From assembly GCA_017622495.1 (NCBI GenBank), contig JAGAQY010000058.1, positions 1 to 57,911 of the forward strand: DNA of 57,911 nucleotides. The letters run 5' to 3'. The notes beneath the pieces were generated by a model that saw nothing but the letters and a program-made list of their open reading frames with translations, had not been told where the DNA came from and did no database searches. Below are positions 9,245-19,497 of this stretch, piece after piece. Each line of letters opens with the position of its first letter. Within the stretch, counting starts at the first letter, position 1. The DNA is from Bacteroidaceae bacterium (GTDB taxonomy: Bacteria; Bacteroidota; Bacteroidia; Bacteroidales; Bacteroidaceae). The position numbers and the translations under genes were made by a program.

Positions 9245-12200
9245 TTACTTCTTGATTACGCGCTTCTTACCGTCTACGATATAGATGCCTGTAGCAGCAG
9301 GTGTGTCGATGCGGCGACCGAAGAGGTCGAAGATACCCTTCTTGGCAGGAGCAACATACTCGTCGATGCACTCCATCTCCTCGATATTGTTGACAAGGTC
9401 GTTGATATACTTCTCTGACTCTGCAATGACCAAAGCAGATGCTGTACCTACAGTAGACTCCCAGTATACAATGCCGCCATAAGCACCGGCACCGCCACCA
9501 TGATTCTGGAGGTGCAAGTTTGCATTGCTCCATTTGCTATCACGAATAGTTACAACCTTACCATCCTGCATATCAATCTGGAACGGACGGGTAGCTGAGG
9601 GTTCGGCAACCAGTGTCAGTGGTGACGAGAGATACTCTGAGCAGCCCATATAGGTCTCTGTAGCAACGTTCTGGAGGTAGAATGAGCGGATTCCGTAAAC
9701 AGGCTCATCAGTTTCAACGAACTTCCAGAGGTATGCGGGATTAGAAATACTTACATAACTCCATGCGGGAGCATCTTGCTTAGCATAGATAGCCACATCT
9801 ACTCCGTGAGTCTCCTTGAACGCAGGCAGACCACTGAGAATGAAGTAGGTCTTGTCAGGCAAGGGGAGGTTCACCTCAAGGTGTACGACTGCTGAGTCGA
9901 GGTCATTAGCAGCCTGCTGAATAGCCTCGTCAGTACCACCGTTAGCCAAGAGAGCCTCAGCTGCAGCGATTGCTGCATCGTACTCGGCAGTGTTGGCAAC
10001 CTGACCAATCTCATTGCCTCTTGATGATTCGGGAAGAGCAGCTTTAGCAGCATCGTAAGCATCCTGGAGGATAGAGAGCTTGGTAACAGCACCGTCAACA
10101 GTTACGTCAACAACAGCCTCAGCGTTGGTGAACTCAAATGAGAATGCTTCTACAACTGTTGTGTCGAGCAAAACAGAAACGCTGGCGCCATTCGGGGTTA
10201 CAGTAGCGGGGATTACGTTACCGAAGAGGTCATATATTTCAAGGTCTGTAAACGCACAATCCTTATCGGCTGTGAGAGTCAGGCTATTGATGCCCTTATA
10301 AAGATGGATGGTAGGTGACTGGAACTTGAGGTCTGAAATGCTCTTGGTAGCGCAAGGCAATGCACTCATCTCACGGATAAACCATGCCGAAGCATTATAA
10401 GCACCCGTATTCCAGTCCACAAGTGAAGACTTCACACCATAGTATCCACCGTATGCACCAGCACCACCACCGTATGCACCGCTGTTGTGGTCACCGGCGT
10501 GCAGCATGCGACCTTCGTGCACCAGACCGAACTGACCATAACCCAGGCTCTGGAGTTCTACGGTATCCTTCTCTGCGGTCAAACCGAAGGCGTTGGTATA
10601 AGGTTCTCCGTTTTCAGGGTCGTACAGGTTGCCCATATAGAGTCCTGTGGCCTCATGCTTGATGGCATAGTATGCCTTACCCTCATTGTTTGCGATAGGC
10701 TCGAAGGTGAATACCTGCTGTGCACTGTCGGGTGATGCAGTCTCCCACCAGAGCCAGTTCTGTGTTAGCGAGTCGCTATAGATGGTAATAGCCTTATGCA
10801 AGCCCTGCTTTTCGAAGAAGGCTGCACCAGAGATGAAGTGGTACTTCTTGCCTGGTTCGGGCATATTGACTACTAAATCAGCAGCCTTGCTATATTCCTC
10901 ATCGAGTTTGGCGATAGCAGCCTTGAGCTCAGCCTCTGAAGCATCGGTACCAACCAAAGCCTCGGCAGCCGCCAATGCATCGTAGAATGCAGAAACGTCA
11001 TCCTTATAGAAACCGGGAGCTGTGCCATGATAAGGATTTATGGACTTTGCTGTAGCTATCATCTCCTGCAACTCAGCCATGGTTTCAGATACGTGAGTAA
11101 TCTCAAACACAGCGGGGAACTGGTGAGCATAGCTTGCTCCACGAGCAGTCATTGCAAAGCTGAATGCACTGTACTCACCCTCGGGAAGGTTCACCTCAAG
11201 ATAGTGATAATCAGCAACAGCTGCGCCCCAGGTAGAATGGAAGAAGGTGTTGGGGTCATCATCAATCAGACCTGGAATACCAGCTCCATCAATAGCACCG
11301 GGGTTTAAGGTATTGTGGCAAGCATTGGATACGAGGTTATCTTCGGTAAGTTCAATTTCATTACCGTCCTCATCGAACAACTCAAATGATGACAATGTAA
11401 AGAAGGGCCAAGTCTCATAACCGCTGATAGCTCCATTGCTTCCCGTCTGCTTCACGATGAAGCGTACCTTGGTCAACGGGTATTCGAAACGATATAATCG
11501 AGAGCTATAGGTAACTACATCATTCTCGTTTAGTGTAGCGCCATCGAGGAGTTTGTAACCCTTGAGTGCTGTCTCACTGGGGCCGAGCACGATGGGGAAC
11601 TCATTGAAAGTTATAGGATTGGCCTGAACGTCGGCAATAAGCGTATAGAGGCTGTCACACAAGTGCTTTGCTCTGACAGCAGAGAACACGCCCTCCTCTG
11701 ACTCTGCCAATACTACACGTACCTCTTCGAGCAGGTCTACAACTCTGTTGATCATCTCTTCGGAGTACTCGCCTAATGCTTCGCCCGGCTCTGTTTCATC
11801 AATCCACTGATCAATAATATCCAGATTAGTGTAGCTGCTATCCAGCTCTACCAATGCGCTGGCCTCGCTCAACGCAGCCTTCTTGTCGGCAATCTCGCCA
11901 CGGCCAGCAGTAGCAGTCTCATACATGCCATCGGCCTCTGCGATAAGGGCGTTAAGAGCCTCAACGGCATCAGCTACGTGCACAGACCACTCCTTTGCTG
12001 CTACCTCACGTGCAGAAACGACCGCATTGCTCAGACCGCGATAGTCGGCGATAGACTTGTTTGCCAAGCGGATAGCCCAGTACACGTTCTCGTCCACCTG
12101 ATAGGCATCGGCTGCTCCGGCAAGTGCCTTGCCTGCTGCAATCTGCTCGTTGAGGTATGCCAATGTATCTACCTGCATCTTGTAAGCCACGCAAGTGTCG

Positions 12201-12832
12201 GCAATGGCAACAGTGGCAGCCATGTCAATCTTGGCCATCTCGTCAAGGGCAGCAGCAGCATCCATATCACCGAAGTAATAGAGTGTGGCGTTGTCCCAGA
12301 TGAGGAAATTGGCGGTAGTAGCTTCGGCCTTCAAGCCCACCTTCAAGGTGCCGTCTACTACGTTGACAGCTACATTGAACTTGGCTGTGTGGCCCCACTT
12401 GGTACCGGCATCGGGGTTATTGGTAGCAACGGGTACCGAGGCATCATTGGCAAAGAGGGTAACACCTGACACGGCCTCGCGGTTTTCCTCAGCTGCTTGC
12501 ACAGAGGCGCCGATGTATGCACCAAACACGTATGTACCGTTGGGCAGCCCTGTGATAGACTGCGAAATGGTATTGTCGGTCAAGCCACTGGTAGCATCGC
12601 TCTTCCAGTTCTCAAGCGCTGCATTGTTCACGCCATGGAAACCCGGCTTGGCAATCTGGCTCTTGGTAGTTTTCTTCCAGATGTGACTGTCAAATTCAAT
12701 GCTCCAACCGATAACGCCACGCTCCATGTCGGCATTCAACAGCTTGGAAGTCACATTCTCAGCTTGGGCAAAACTGGCAGTAAAGGCCGCAGTAGCGAGT
12801 CCCAAGCACAACAAACGTAAGTTTTTCTTCAT
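9245..12832 (-). CDS. Large secreted multidomain adhesin-like protein (paralogue 1)
   Basis: 1195 residues with a signal peptide (1-24, ...FAQA). I see a CBM-like jelly roll (about 25-190, SKLLNADMERGVIGW ... WDNATLYYFG), a helical region (about 195-400), a discoidin-like F5/8C segment (about 500-590, LIDDDPNTFFHSTW, HYLEVNLP), FIVAR-like three-helix segments (about 610-670 and 935-1000), two ricin-like segments with a GAYGG glycine-rich stretch, and a C-terminal sorting-like tail FDLFGRR...GIYIVDGKKRVIKK. No catalytic motif was recognised; glycan or host-surface binding is inferred. Its paralogue lies just upstream in the same orientation. Likely promoter: TTG-N20-AATCTTTG, read leftward at 13010-12980, leaving a leader of about 140 nt. 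Confidence 0.7.
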   Translation of the reverse strand: MKKNLRLLCLGLATAAFTASFAQAENVTSKLLNADMERGVIGWSIEFDSHIWKKTTKSQIAKPGFHGVNNAALENWKSDATSGLTDNTISQSITGLPNGTYVFGAYIGASVQAAEENREAVSGVTLFANDASVPVATNNPDAGTKWGHTAKFNVAVNVVDGTLKVGLKAEATTANFLIWDNATLYYFGDMDAAAALDEMAKIDMAATVAIADTCVAYKMQVDTLAYLNEQIAAGKALAGAADAYQVDENVYWAIRLANKSIADYRGLSNAVVSAREVAAKEWSVHVADAVEALNALIAEADGMYETATAGRGEIADKKAALSEASALVELDSSYTNLDIIDQWIDETEPGEALGEYSEEMINRVVDLLEEVRVVLAESEEGVFSAVRAKHLCDSLYTLIADVQANPITFNEFPIVLGPSETALKGYKLLDGATLNENDVVTYSSRLYRFEYPLTKVRFIVKQTGSNGAISGYETWPFFTLSSFELFDEDGNEIELTEDNLVSNACHNTLNPGAIDGAGIPGLIDDDPNTFFHSTWGAAVADYHYLEVNLPEGEYSAFSFAMTARGASYAHQFPAVFEITHVSETMAELQEMIATAKSINPYHGTAPGFYKDDVSAFYDALAAAEALVGTDASEAELKAAIAKLDEEYSKAADLVVNMPEPGKKYHFISGAAFFEKQGLHKAITIYSDSLTQNWLWWETASPDSAQQVFTFEPIANNEGKAYYAIKHEATGLYMGNLYDPENGEPYTNAFGLTAEKDTVELQSLGYGQFGLVHEGRMLHAGDHNSGAYGGGAGAYGGYYGVKSSLVDWNTGAYNASAWFIREMSALPCATKSISDLKFQSPTIHLYKGINSLTLTADKDCAFTDLEIYDLFGNVIPATVTPNGASVSVLLDTTVVEAFSFEFTNAEAVVDVTVDGAVTKLSILQDAYDAAKAALPESSRGNEIGQVANTAEYDAAIAAAEALLANGGTDEAIQQAANDLDSAVVHLEVNLPLPDKTYFILSGLPAFKETHGVDVAIYAKQDAPAWSYVSISNPAYLWKFVETDEPVYGIRSFYLQNVATETYMGCSEYLSSPLTLVAEPSATRPFQIDMQDGKVVTIRDSKWSNANLHLQNHGGGAGAYGGIVYWESTVGTASALVIAESEKYINDLVNNIEEMECIDEYVAPAKKGIFDLFGRRIDTPAATGIYIVDGKKRVIKK

Positions 12833-12979
12833 GGTTTTAATGTTTCAATTAATACTAAGTTTTTGTTTTCTCGGTCTTTTGTTTTTTAGTCAAAAATCAA
12901 TAACTCTGTTTCAGTTCATTCACACTGTTTATAATGTTTGTTATAAAATCCATGCAAGCCCTTCCTTGCATTATCGACA

Positions 12980-13010
12980 CAAAGATTATAAAAAGTAAAT
13001 AACACTGCAA
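12980..13010 (-). promoter_or_regulatory. Probable promoter of the 1195-residue secreted protein
   Basis: On the minus strand TTG (13010-13008), a 20-bp spacer and AATCTTTG (12987-12980) match the Bacteroidetes consensus except for the first base of the -7 box. Confidence 0.55.
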
Positions 13011-13162
13011 CATCTATACTGAAAATTTACATTTCTGCGTGACAAAAAAAGACGTTATCTGCACTCAGCCAAGCCCAAGAAAAGGGAAACTGCAAAATAG
13101 AGTTTTCAGTTTCTAAGCTTTTCGCAATCCGTACGCGCATACTCAGTGAAGTTTTTTTCGCA

Positions 13163-13243
13163 CCTGTGAAAAAAAATTGTCAAACTTATGATAAAAAATT
13201 ATCAAGCCTGTGATAATTTTTTGTCAAGCCTGTGATAATCCAT
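13163..13243. repeat. Short direct repeats of the TCAAGCCTGTGATAA type
   Basis: Three close units (TCAAACTTATGATAA, TCAAGCCTGTGATAA, TCAAGCCTGTGATAA), separated by A/T runs. The alternation of ATTATCA and TGATAA also lets neighbouring units pair. Function unknown. Confidence 0.7.
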
Positions 13244-13265
13244 GAAAAATGAGGTGCACTAAAAA

Positions 13266-13295
13266 AAAGGGTAGTCCTGCGTGGGACTACCCTTT
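13266..13295 (-). terminator. Intrinsic terminator of the 1171-residue gene
   Basis: Twelve-bp stem AAAGGGTAGTCC/GGACTACCCTTT with a six-base loop. On the minus strand it is followed by eight T residues (plus strand A run 13261-13268), 25 nt after the stop codon of the paralogue at 13320. Confidence 0.9.
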
Positions 13296-13319
13296 CTCTA
13301 TTGTATCAGAAGTGTGTGA

Positions 13320-16300
13320 TTACTTCTTGATTACGCGCTTCTTACCGTCTACGATATAGATACCTGTAGCAGCAGGAGCCTCGATGCGGCGACCGAAGAG
13401 GTCGAAGATACCCTTCTTGGCAGGAGCAACGAACTCATCGGCACCCTCCTCTATCTCGGTGAAGTCGATGTCGGTAATGTATGCCTCAGTCTCGCAAATC
13501 TTCCAGACAGAAGCTGTGCCAAGGCCTGAGTTCCAGTAAACGATGTTACCACCCTTGTTCTTACCGCCACCGTGACCGTTAGCGTGGATACGGAATGCAG
13601 CGTCGGTGCTGGCAGCGATAGCTACGGTAGTACCCTCAAGGGCAACGATGTTGTATGATGTAGTAGCATCGGGCTCTTCGACCATGCTAAGCGGACTTGA
13701 CTGGCCTGAAACAGTACCCATATACATACCTGTACCTACGTTCAAGAGATAGTATGCAGCAGGAGCACCCTCCTCAACATCGGTGTCGGGAACGAACTTC
13801 CAGTAGCGGTTCTGCTTGTCGAGATTCTCATACATCCATCTGGGAGTAGCGTCGTCAGCAGCATAGAGCATCATGGGCACACCGTGATTCTCCTCGAATG
13901 TAGAAAGAGCACTTACGATGAAGTAGGTCTTGTTAGGATCGGGCATATTGGGAGTGAGCTCGGCAACAGCCTTATCAAGAGCAGCGATGGCAGCAGAGAT
14001 CTGCTCATCGGTACCACCCGAAGCAAGCAACTTCTCGGCCTCGGCAATAGCAGCCTTGTAAGCAGAGAGGTCGGCATACTGCATCACGTCTGTACCCTCC
14101 TCGGGAGCTACAGCAGCAGCCTCGTCGTAGGCTACCTGCAACTCAGAGAGCTTAGAGATGTTACCGTTAACCACGAGTGAAGTTACACCCTCGTTGTTCT
14201 TGAAGGTGAGTGAGAATGACTCGATGCTGAGTGTATCAAGCAACAGAGTAGCAGAGTTGCCTGAAACATTCACGTCGGCAGCAATCACGTTACCCCAGAG
14301 GTCGTATACAGTAAGGTCTGTGAATGCGCAAGCCTTGTCGGCAGTCAAGTTCAGTGTGTTCACACCTGAGTAGAGGTGGAATGTCTCAGAGCGATAGTCG
14401 GCACCGGCTACAGCAGCTGTGTAGGGCAGTGCGTGCATCTCGCGAACGAACCATGCAGAAGCCGAGTTGAAGGCACCATTATAGAAGCAGAGACCAGAAC
14501 TTACACCACGGTGGCCACCGTATGCACCATCGTTAGAACCTACGGTTCCGCTGTTGTGGTCACCAGCGTGAATAGCATCACCGCTTGTAGCCTGCAAGTT
14601 GAAGGCACCGGCACCGAGTGATACGAGCTTCACAGTGTCAGCCTCGGCCTTGTCGGCAGTGAGAGCCACGTGGTTGTTCTCGGTGTCAAGCACGAGGTAG
14701 CGGTTGGTATGTACGTTGCGTACCTTATAGATAGGTGTCTCATCTTCGAGTTTACCGAGAGATTCCAGTACGAACTCCTGACCGATGCTGTCAGCACCAG
14801 CAGTTTGCCACCATACTACAGAGTCGCCACGGGCATAGAGAGCCTTCTGTACACCCTGCTTAGCATAGAAGCCATCGTAACCGATCACAAGACGATACTT
14901 TTTGTCGGCAGCAGGCAGGTTAACCTTCATCTCGTCAACAAGACCCTGCTGAGTCTCAAGCTCGTCAATAGCAGCGTACATCTCTTCGTCAGAGCCGCCG
15001 TTTTCGAGAACAGCCTCAGCAGCAGCAATAGCATTCCAGAAAGCAGAGAGGTCAGCATTGTAGAAACCAGGATCGGTACCTGCAAATGCGTTCATCTGCT
15101 TAGCAGTGTTAACAGCGCTCTCAAGCATAGAAGAAGCCTCAGAAACACTTGACACTTCTACAACCAAAGGAATGTTCTGCTTATTACTACCACGGTCAAT
15201 CCAGCCGAAGCTGAAAGTGGTCAGTTCAAGTTCCTCAGGAATAGAAACTTCAAGGTAGTGGAAATCTGTAGTAGGACTAGAGGACCAAGCAGAATGCCAA
15301 AAGCTTGTAGTATTGCCATCACAGATGTTTTCCATACCACCTTCTGTAGTTTCTTGAGCATTGGTATTGAAGTTATCAGCAGAGAGTTCGATAAGCTCAC
15401 CATCACCATCATACAGATAGAACTCACCCAACGCTACAAAAGGAGGATTACCCTTACCTGCGCCATTAGGGCAGAAAACATCCTTAAATGTGAAACGAAT
15501 ATTTGTAACAGGGAATGGCATAGTATACATTCTAGAAGTATATTCATAACGGCCATCCGCATTAGCCTCCTGAGAAGTCGTAATAGTGAAGGGGAATGCG
15601 TCTACAGAGATAGGATTGTCAATAGCATTCTGAATGACAACGTAGAGACTATCGTAGAGATGACGAGCCTGCAAAGCTGTAATCTCAGCTCCATAAGCCT
15701 GATCCACAAATGTACGAGCGTCATTGATAAGGTCGTTCAATGAGGCAATCATCTCTTCTGTGTACTGACCAACCTCATCACCAACCTCGAGCTCGTCGTT
15801 AACGATTCCATCAAGCTCCTCAAGTTGTACATAGCAGCTATCCAAAGCCACCAAAGCAGCAGCCTCGTTCAAAGCAGCCTTCTGCTCATTCAGTTCAGGA
15901 CGACCTGCAGTAGCAGCCTCGTATGTAGCCTTAGCTGAAACAATGAGTTCGTTCAAGGCAGCAACCTCACCATTAACGGCGGGAGCCCATTCACCAGCAG
16001 CAGTTACCTCAGCAGCAACAATAGCCTTATTGAAGCTACGGTAGTCAGAGATAGACTTTGTAGACTTGTTGATAGCCCAGTAGAGGTCTTCGTTGAGCTG
16101 CCAGAGCTGGTCGGCAGTAGCGATAGCCTTAGCTGCAGCGATACCCTCATTGAGCAGTGCCAATGAGTCAACGTTCATCTTGTGAGCCAAGCAAGTGTCG
16201 GCAATAGCCACGGTAGCAGCCATGTCAATCTTGGCCATCTCGTTGAGAGCATCAGCCTCGCTCATATTACCAAAGTAGTAGAGCGTAGCGTTATCCCAGA

Positions 16301-16835
16301 TAACATAGTTAGCTGTAGTAGACTCTATCTTGAGACCAACCTCAAGCGAACCGCCCTCAGCAACGGTAGCAGCCACATTGAACTTACCTGTATGAGCCCA
16401 CTTCACTTGGTGACCCTTGTCAGGATTGTCAGTAGCTACAGGCACACCTGCCTCATTGGCATACAAGGTTACGCCAGTCACAGCATCCTTGTTTGACTCC
16501 TCAGAGCCCTGCAAAGAAGCAGCTACGTAAGCGCCGAACACGTATGTACCGGCAGGAAGATTGCGTACGGTCTGCGAGATAGAGTTATCGCTCAAACCAG
16601 CACCGCTGCCATTCCAGTTCTCGAGTACCATGTTGTTTACACCATGGAAACCGGGACGGCCAATCTTGGTGTTCTTGCCAAAGATATTGCCTTGACCATC
16701 AATGCCCCAGCCTCTTACACCCTCTTCCATGTCGGCATTGCGCAACTTGGAAGTTACATTCTCAGCTTGAGCAAAACCAGCAGTAAAGGTCAATGCAGCA
16801 AGACCCAAGCACAACAATCGTAGATTTTTCTTCAT
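13320..16835 (-). CDS. Large secreted multidomain adhesin-like protein (paralogue 2)
   Basis: 1171 residues, same plan as the downstream paralogue: signal peptide MKKNLRLLCLGLAALTFTAG, jelly-roll domain (about 25-190), helices, discoidin-like segment (about 485-575, FWHSAW, HYLEVSIP), FIVAR-like helices, ricin-like segments with GAYGGHRG, and a near-identical tail GIFDLFGRRIEAPAATGIYI. The two genes are also nearly identical in DNA at both ends (signal peptide and last ~100 bases) while their centres have diverged, which suggests duplication followed by divergence or repeated end conversion. No enzymatic motif. Its own terminator makes it a separate transcript from paralogue 1. Confidence 0.7.
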   Translation of the reverse strand: MKKNLRLLCLGLAALTFTAGFAQAENVTSKLRNADMEEGVRGWGIDGQGNIFGKNTKIGRPGFHGVNNMVLENWNGSGAGLSDNSISQTVRNLPAGTYVFGAYVAASLQGSEESNKDAVTGVTLYANEAGVPVATDNPDKGHQVKWAHTGKFNVAATVAEGGSLEVGLKIESTTANYVIWDNATLYYFGNMSEADALNEMAKIDMAATVAIADTCLAHKMNVDSLALLNEGIAAAKAIATADQLWQLNEDLYWAINKSTKSISDYRSFNKAIVAAEVTAAGEWAPAVNGEVAALNELIVSAKATYEAATAGRPELNEQKAALNEAAALVALDSCYVQLEELDGIVNDELEVGDEVGQYTEEMIASLNDLINDARTFVDQAYGAEITALQARHLYDSLYVVIQNAIDNPISVDAFPFTITTSQEANADGRYEYTSRMYTMPFPVTNIRFTFKDVFCPNGAGKGNPPFVALGEFYLYDGDGELIELSADNFNTNAQETTEGGMENICDGNTTSFWHSAWSSSPTTDFHYLEVSIPEELELTTFSFGWIDRGSNKQNIPLVVEVSSVSEASSMLESAVNTAKQMNAFAGTDPGFYNADLSAFWNAIAAAEAVLENGGSDEEMYAAIDELETQQGLVDEMKVNLPAADKKYRLVIGYDGFYAKQGVQKALYARGDSVVWWQTAGADSIGQEFVLESLGKLEDETPIYKVRNVHTNRYLVLDTENNHVALTADKAEADTVKLVSLGAGAFNLQATSGDAIHAGDHNSGTVGSNDGAYGGHRGVSSGLCFYNGAFNSASAWFVREMHALPYTAAVAGADYRSETFHLYSGVNTLNLTADKACAFTDLTVYDLWGNVIAADVNVSGNSATLLLDTLSIESFSLTFKNNEGVTSLVVNGNISKLSELQVAYDEAAAVAPEEGTDVMQYADLSAYKAAIAEAEKLLASGGTDEQISAAIAALDKAVAELTPNMPDPNKTYFIVSALSTFEENHGVPMMLYAADDATPRWMYENLDKQNRYWKFVPDTDVEEGAPAAYYLLNVGTGMYMGTVSGQSSPLSMVEEPDATTSYNIVALEGTTVAIAASTDAAFRIHANGHGGGKNKGGNIVYWNSGLGTASVWKICETEAYITDIDFTEIEEGADEFVAPAKKGIFDLFGRRIEAPAATGIYIVDGKKRVIKK

Positions 16836-16972
16836 GTTTTTTGAGACTTAATAAATAGTTAATAAAATTTTTGTTTTCGCTTTTAGTGATTAAGAATTAA
16901 TAATTGTGTTTTTACAGGACGAAGCGGCAAGCCTGAGAGGCTCACACCTCCCGACTTACCCTTCGCTATACT

Positions 16973-18196
16973 TTACTTACGAATCTTATACCAGCTGCTA
17001 CCGTAAAGCAAGATTACGAGGAAGCAGGGAACGCATACCCAGTAGCTCATCTGGAACGAACCGGTAAGTCCCTCAACCCAAGCACGTACGAGCGGCATCA
17101 CAGCACCACCGGCCATAGCCATGGTGAGGAGTGCAGAGCCCTGCTTGGTGAACTTGCCGAGGTCGGCCATTGCCAAGGGCCAGAGAGCCGGCCACATGAG
17201 TGAGCAACCGAGAGCCATCAAGAAGATGCAGTAGATAGAATACTCACCGGGAAGTACGGCTACAAGCACAGAGCCTACCAAAGCAATCCATGCACAGATG
17301 CGCATAGCCTTGTCCTGACTGAGATACTTGGGAATGAACACAATGCCACAGATGTAACCGATGACCATACCTACCGAAGGAATGTAACCGAGCAGCTCAG
17401 CAGAAGCACCGAGAACAACACCTGCACTCTTCAAGCTGGTAGCATAGTCGGCCACGGTAGCCAGAGAGATAGTCTCAACACCCACGTAGAAGAAGAGTGT
17501 CAAGCAACCGAGCAACAAGTGGGGGAACTGCATGATAGAGGTCTTGCCCTCAGCATAGGGACATGCAGCAGCATCGTCCTCATCCTCACCGGCAGCCTTC
17601 ACCTCGGGCAGCGGAGCGAGCAGGGCAATGATGCCGAGCAGCACAAATATACCTATAATAATATAGAAGGGCAAGAAGAGGTCGCCCATCTGAATCTGGT
17701 CGATAGACTTACCGATAACCAAGGTCATGAATACGGTAGTAGTGGGCCATGCGAGCTTGTTGCAGATACCCATGATAGAGGTACGCTTAGCGGCACTCTC
17801 GAGCGGGCCAAGGATGGTGATGTAGGGATTCACGCAAGCCTGCAATACGGCATTGGCAGCACCACTGATGAAGCATGCGGTGAGGAAGAATGCCAAAGAC
17901 TCGTTCTTGGCAGCAGGGATGAACAAACCGAATGCGATGGCAAACAGCGCGAACGACACGGCCATTGTAGCCTTGTAGCCAATCTTGCTGATACATACCG
18001 TGGCAGGATAGCCGAAAAGCAAGAAGGGAACGAAGTTAAACGCAATCAAGAGGTTGGCCACCACAGGAGTGATATCCAATGCACCTTTGAGCACGGGTGT
18101 CAAGAAGCCGTTGATACCCAAGGCAAAGCCGATGGCGAAGAAGAACAGACCGCATATCGCAAGTGCAATGCCTGTCTTGTTTTGTTTCTGAGTCAT
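16973..18196 (-). CDS. Sugar MFS transporter, FucP/GluP (glucose/galactose:H+ symporter) family
   Basis: 407 residues with about twelve hydrophobic segments; opening GIALAICGLFFFAIGFALGI followed by NGFLTPVLK and then NLLIAFNFVPFLLFGYP is characteristic of FucP/GluP-type sugar permeases. It should import a monosaccharide or N-acetylhexosamine through the inner membrane. The gene for a sugar kinase lies 34 nt upstream in the same direction, so import and phosphorylation are probably coupled in one operon. Substrate is not readable from sequence; given the kinase, N-acetylglucosamine, N-acetylgalactosamine or a similar mucin-derived sugar is a reasonable guess. Confidence 0.85.
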   Translation of the reverse strand: MTQKQNKTGIALAICGLFFFAIGFALGINGFLTPVLKGALDITPVVANLLIAFNFVPFLLFGYPATVCISKIGYKATMAVSFALFAIAFGLFIPAAKNESLAFFLTACFISGAANAVLQACVNPYITILGPLESAAKRTSIMGICNKLAWPTTTVFMTLVIGKSIDQIQMGDLFLPFYIIIGIFVLLGIIALLAPLPEVKAAGEDEDDAAACPYAEGKTSIMQFPHLLLGCLTLFFYVGVETISLATVADYATSLKSAGVVLGASAELLGYIPSVGMVIGYICGIVFIPKYLSQDKAMRICAWIALVGSVLVAVLPGEYSIYCIFLMALGCSLMWPALWPLAMADLGKFTKQGSALLTMAMAGGAVMPLVRAWVEGLTGSFQMSYWVCVPCFLVILLYGSSWYKIRK

Positions 18197-18230
18197 AATT
18201 CTGATTTACTATTTACAAATTTACTATATG

Positions 18231-19319
18231 TTACTTTACTGCTTCACGTACAATCTGCTGCATACGCTCATACTGCTCTTCCATGCTGGTGAGGAGCTTG
18301 TACTGAGCATGAGTGCGCACGAGGTTGTGGCCATCGTAGCGTACCTTGTAGTAATTGTCGCCATCGATGTAGTCCATGAGGAAGCGGAGCACCTGCTCGT
18401 AGGTGATATAGATACCTGAGAATGCAAGCCAGTCGATCTCGCTCTGAGTCATCGAAGCCTTGCGCTCTGAGAGGTAACCCTTGATGTAGCCCTCAAACAT
18501 GTTGATGTCCATTGATACGCGATTGAGGTCCTGATCGTCCTCGGCACCGGTATTGGTGTATGAACGGAGAGCGTCGCCCACGTCGTTGAGCGAAGTGCTG
18601 CTCATGCAGGTATCGAGGTCGATAACGCAGAGTACGTTGCCATTCTGATTGAAGAGGATATTGCTGAGCTTGGTATCGTTGTGGGTCACTCGCATGGGGA
18701 GCACGCCCTCCTCTACCATCTTCCAGAAGTCGAGCATCTGCTCGCGACGGCTCTCAATCCAAGAGATTTCCTCCTTGAGCTCAGCTACGCGGCCCATAGG
18801 ATCCTTTGCAATGGTCTCATCCCACTGCTGGAAACGCCAACGGATATTGTGGAATCCCTTGATGGTCTCGGCCAGAGGCTCGGTAAAGTCGGCCAACTGG
18901 GCCTGGAAACGTCCGATACCCTGACCACCCTTGTAAGCGAGTTCGGGAGTGTCGGCACGGTCATAGGTCACAGAGCCTTCGATAAACTCACACACGGCCC
19001 AGTAATTGCCCTCATTGTCTTTCCAATAGAGCTTTCCGTCAACGGTAGGAGTCACGGTCAGTGCCTCACGACGAGGATCGCCACCGGCAGCAGCGATCTT
19101 CTCCTTCAAGTGAGCAGTCACCTTAGCGATGTTGTCCATCATGGCGGGCACATCGGGGAAGATAGCGTGATTCTTACGCTGGAGGATGTAGTTGGGAGTG
19201 TTACCTACGGTCTTAACGATAAAAGTATCGTTGATAAAACCTTCACCAAGAGGCTTGATGATTTCAATGTCGCCTTCGATTGCGAAGTGCGAAGCGATGC
19301 TAAGCATTCTTTCGTCCAT
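18231..19319 (-). CDS. APH-fold sugar kinase, N-acetylhexosamine 1-kinase (NahK)-like
   Basis: 362 residues. GEGFINDTFIV (about 25-35) forms the glycine-rich loop, and THNDTKLSN (about 226-234) with VIDLDT is the catalytic HxDxxxxN and metal-binding pair of the aminoglycoside phosphotransferase fold. The opening ILQRKNHAIFPDVPAMMDNI is typical of NahK-like kinases, which phosphorylate the anomeric carbon of N-acetylhexosamines in the lacto-/galacto-N-biose pathway. It is first in a two-gene operon with the MFS permease. Substrate inferred from family and neighbour only. Confidence 0.75.
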   Translation of the reverse strand: MDERMLSIASHFAIEGDIEIIKPLGEGFINDTFIVKTVGNTPNYILQRKNHAIFPDVPAMMDNIAKVTAHLKEKIAAAGGDPRREALTVTPTVDGKLYWKDNEGNYWAVCEFIEGSVTYDRADTPELAYKGGQGIGRFQAQLADFTEPLAETIKGFHNIRWRFQQWDETIAKDPMGRVAELKEEISWIESRREQMLDFWKMVEEGVLPMRVTHNDTKLSNILFNQNGNVLCVIDLDTCMSSTSLNDVGDALRSYTNTGAEDDQDLNRVSMDINMFEGYIKGYLSERKASMTQSEIDWLAFSGIYITYEQVLRFLMDYIDGDNYYKVRYDGHNLVRTHAQYKLLTSMEEQYERMQQIVREAVK

Positions 19320-19362
19320 GTTTGTATTCTGGTATTAGCGTTAATACACAATATTTATCGTA

Positions 19363-19394
19363 CAAAAGTATGGTAAAATTTGCAATCCACACAA
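19363..19394 (-). promoter_or_regulatory. Promoter of the kinase-permease operon
   Basis: On the minus strand TTG (19394-19392), 21-bp spacer, TACTTTTG (19370-19363). Transcription would begin near 19356, leaving a leader of about 35 nt before the ATG at 19319. Confidence 0.75.
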
Positions 19395-19497
19395 TAAATA
19401 TTCCAAAAATCGGCAGAAATAAACGACAATAAGAGCAGGCAAAGAAAAGATTTGATTACTTTTGTAAAGAAATGCAAACCCTAAAAGGCAAAAACGC

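Larger units (their letters stand above)
12833..13319. other. Intergenic region between the two paralogues
   Basis: Contains, right to left, the terminator of the upstream paralogue (13266-13295), a short-period repeat block (about 13163-13243), and the probable leftward promoter (12980-13010) of the 1195-residue gene with a small GCAAG/CTTGC hairpin in its leader. No credible coding sequence was seen. Confidence 0.65.
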
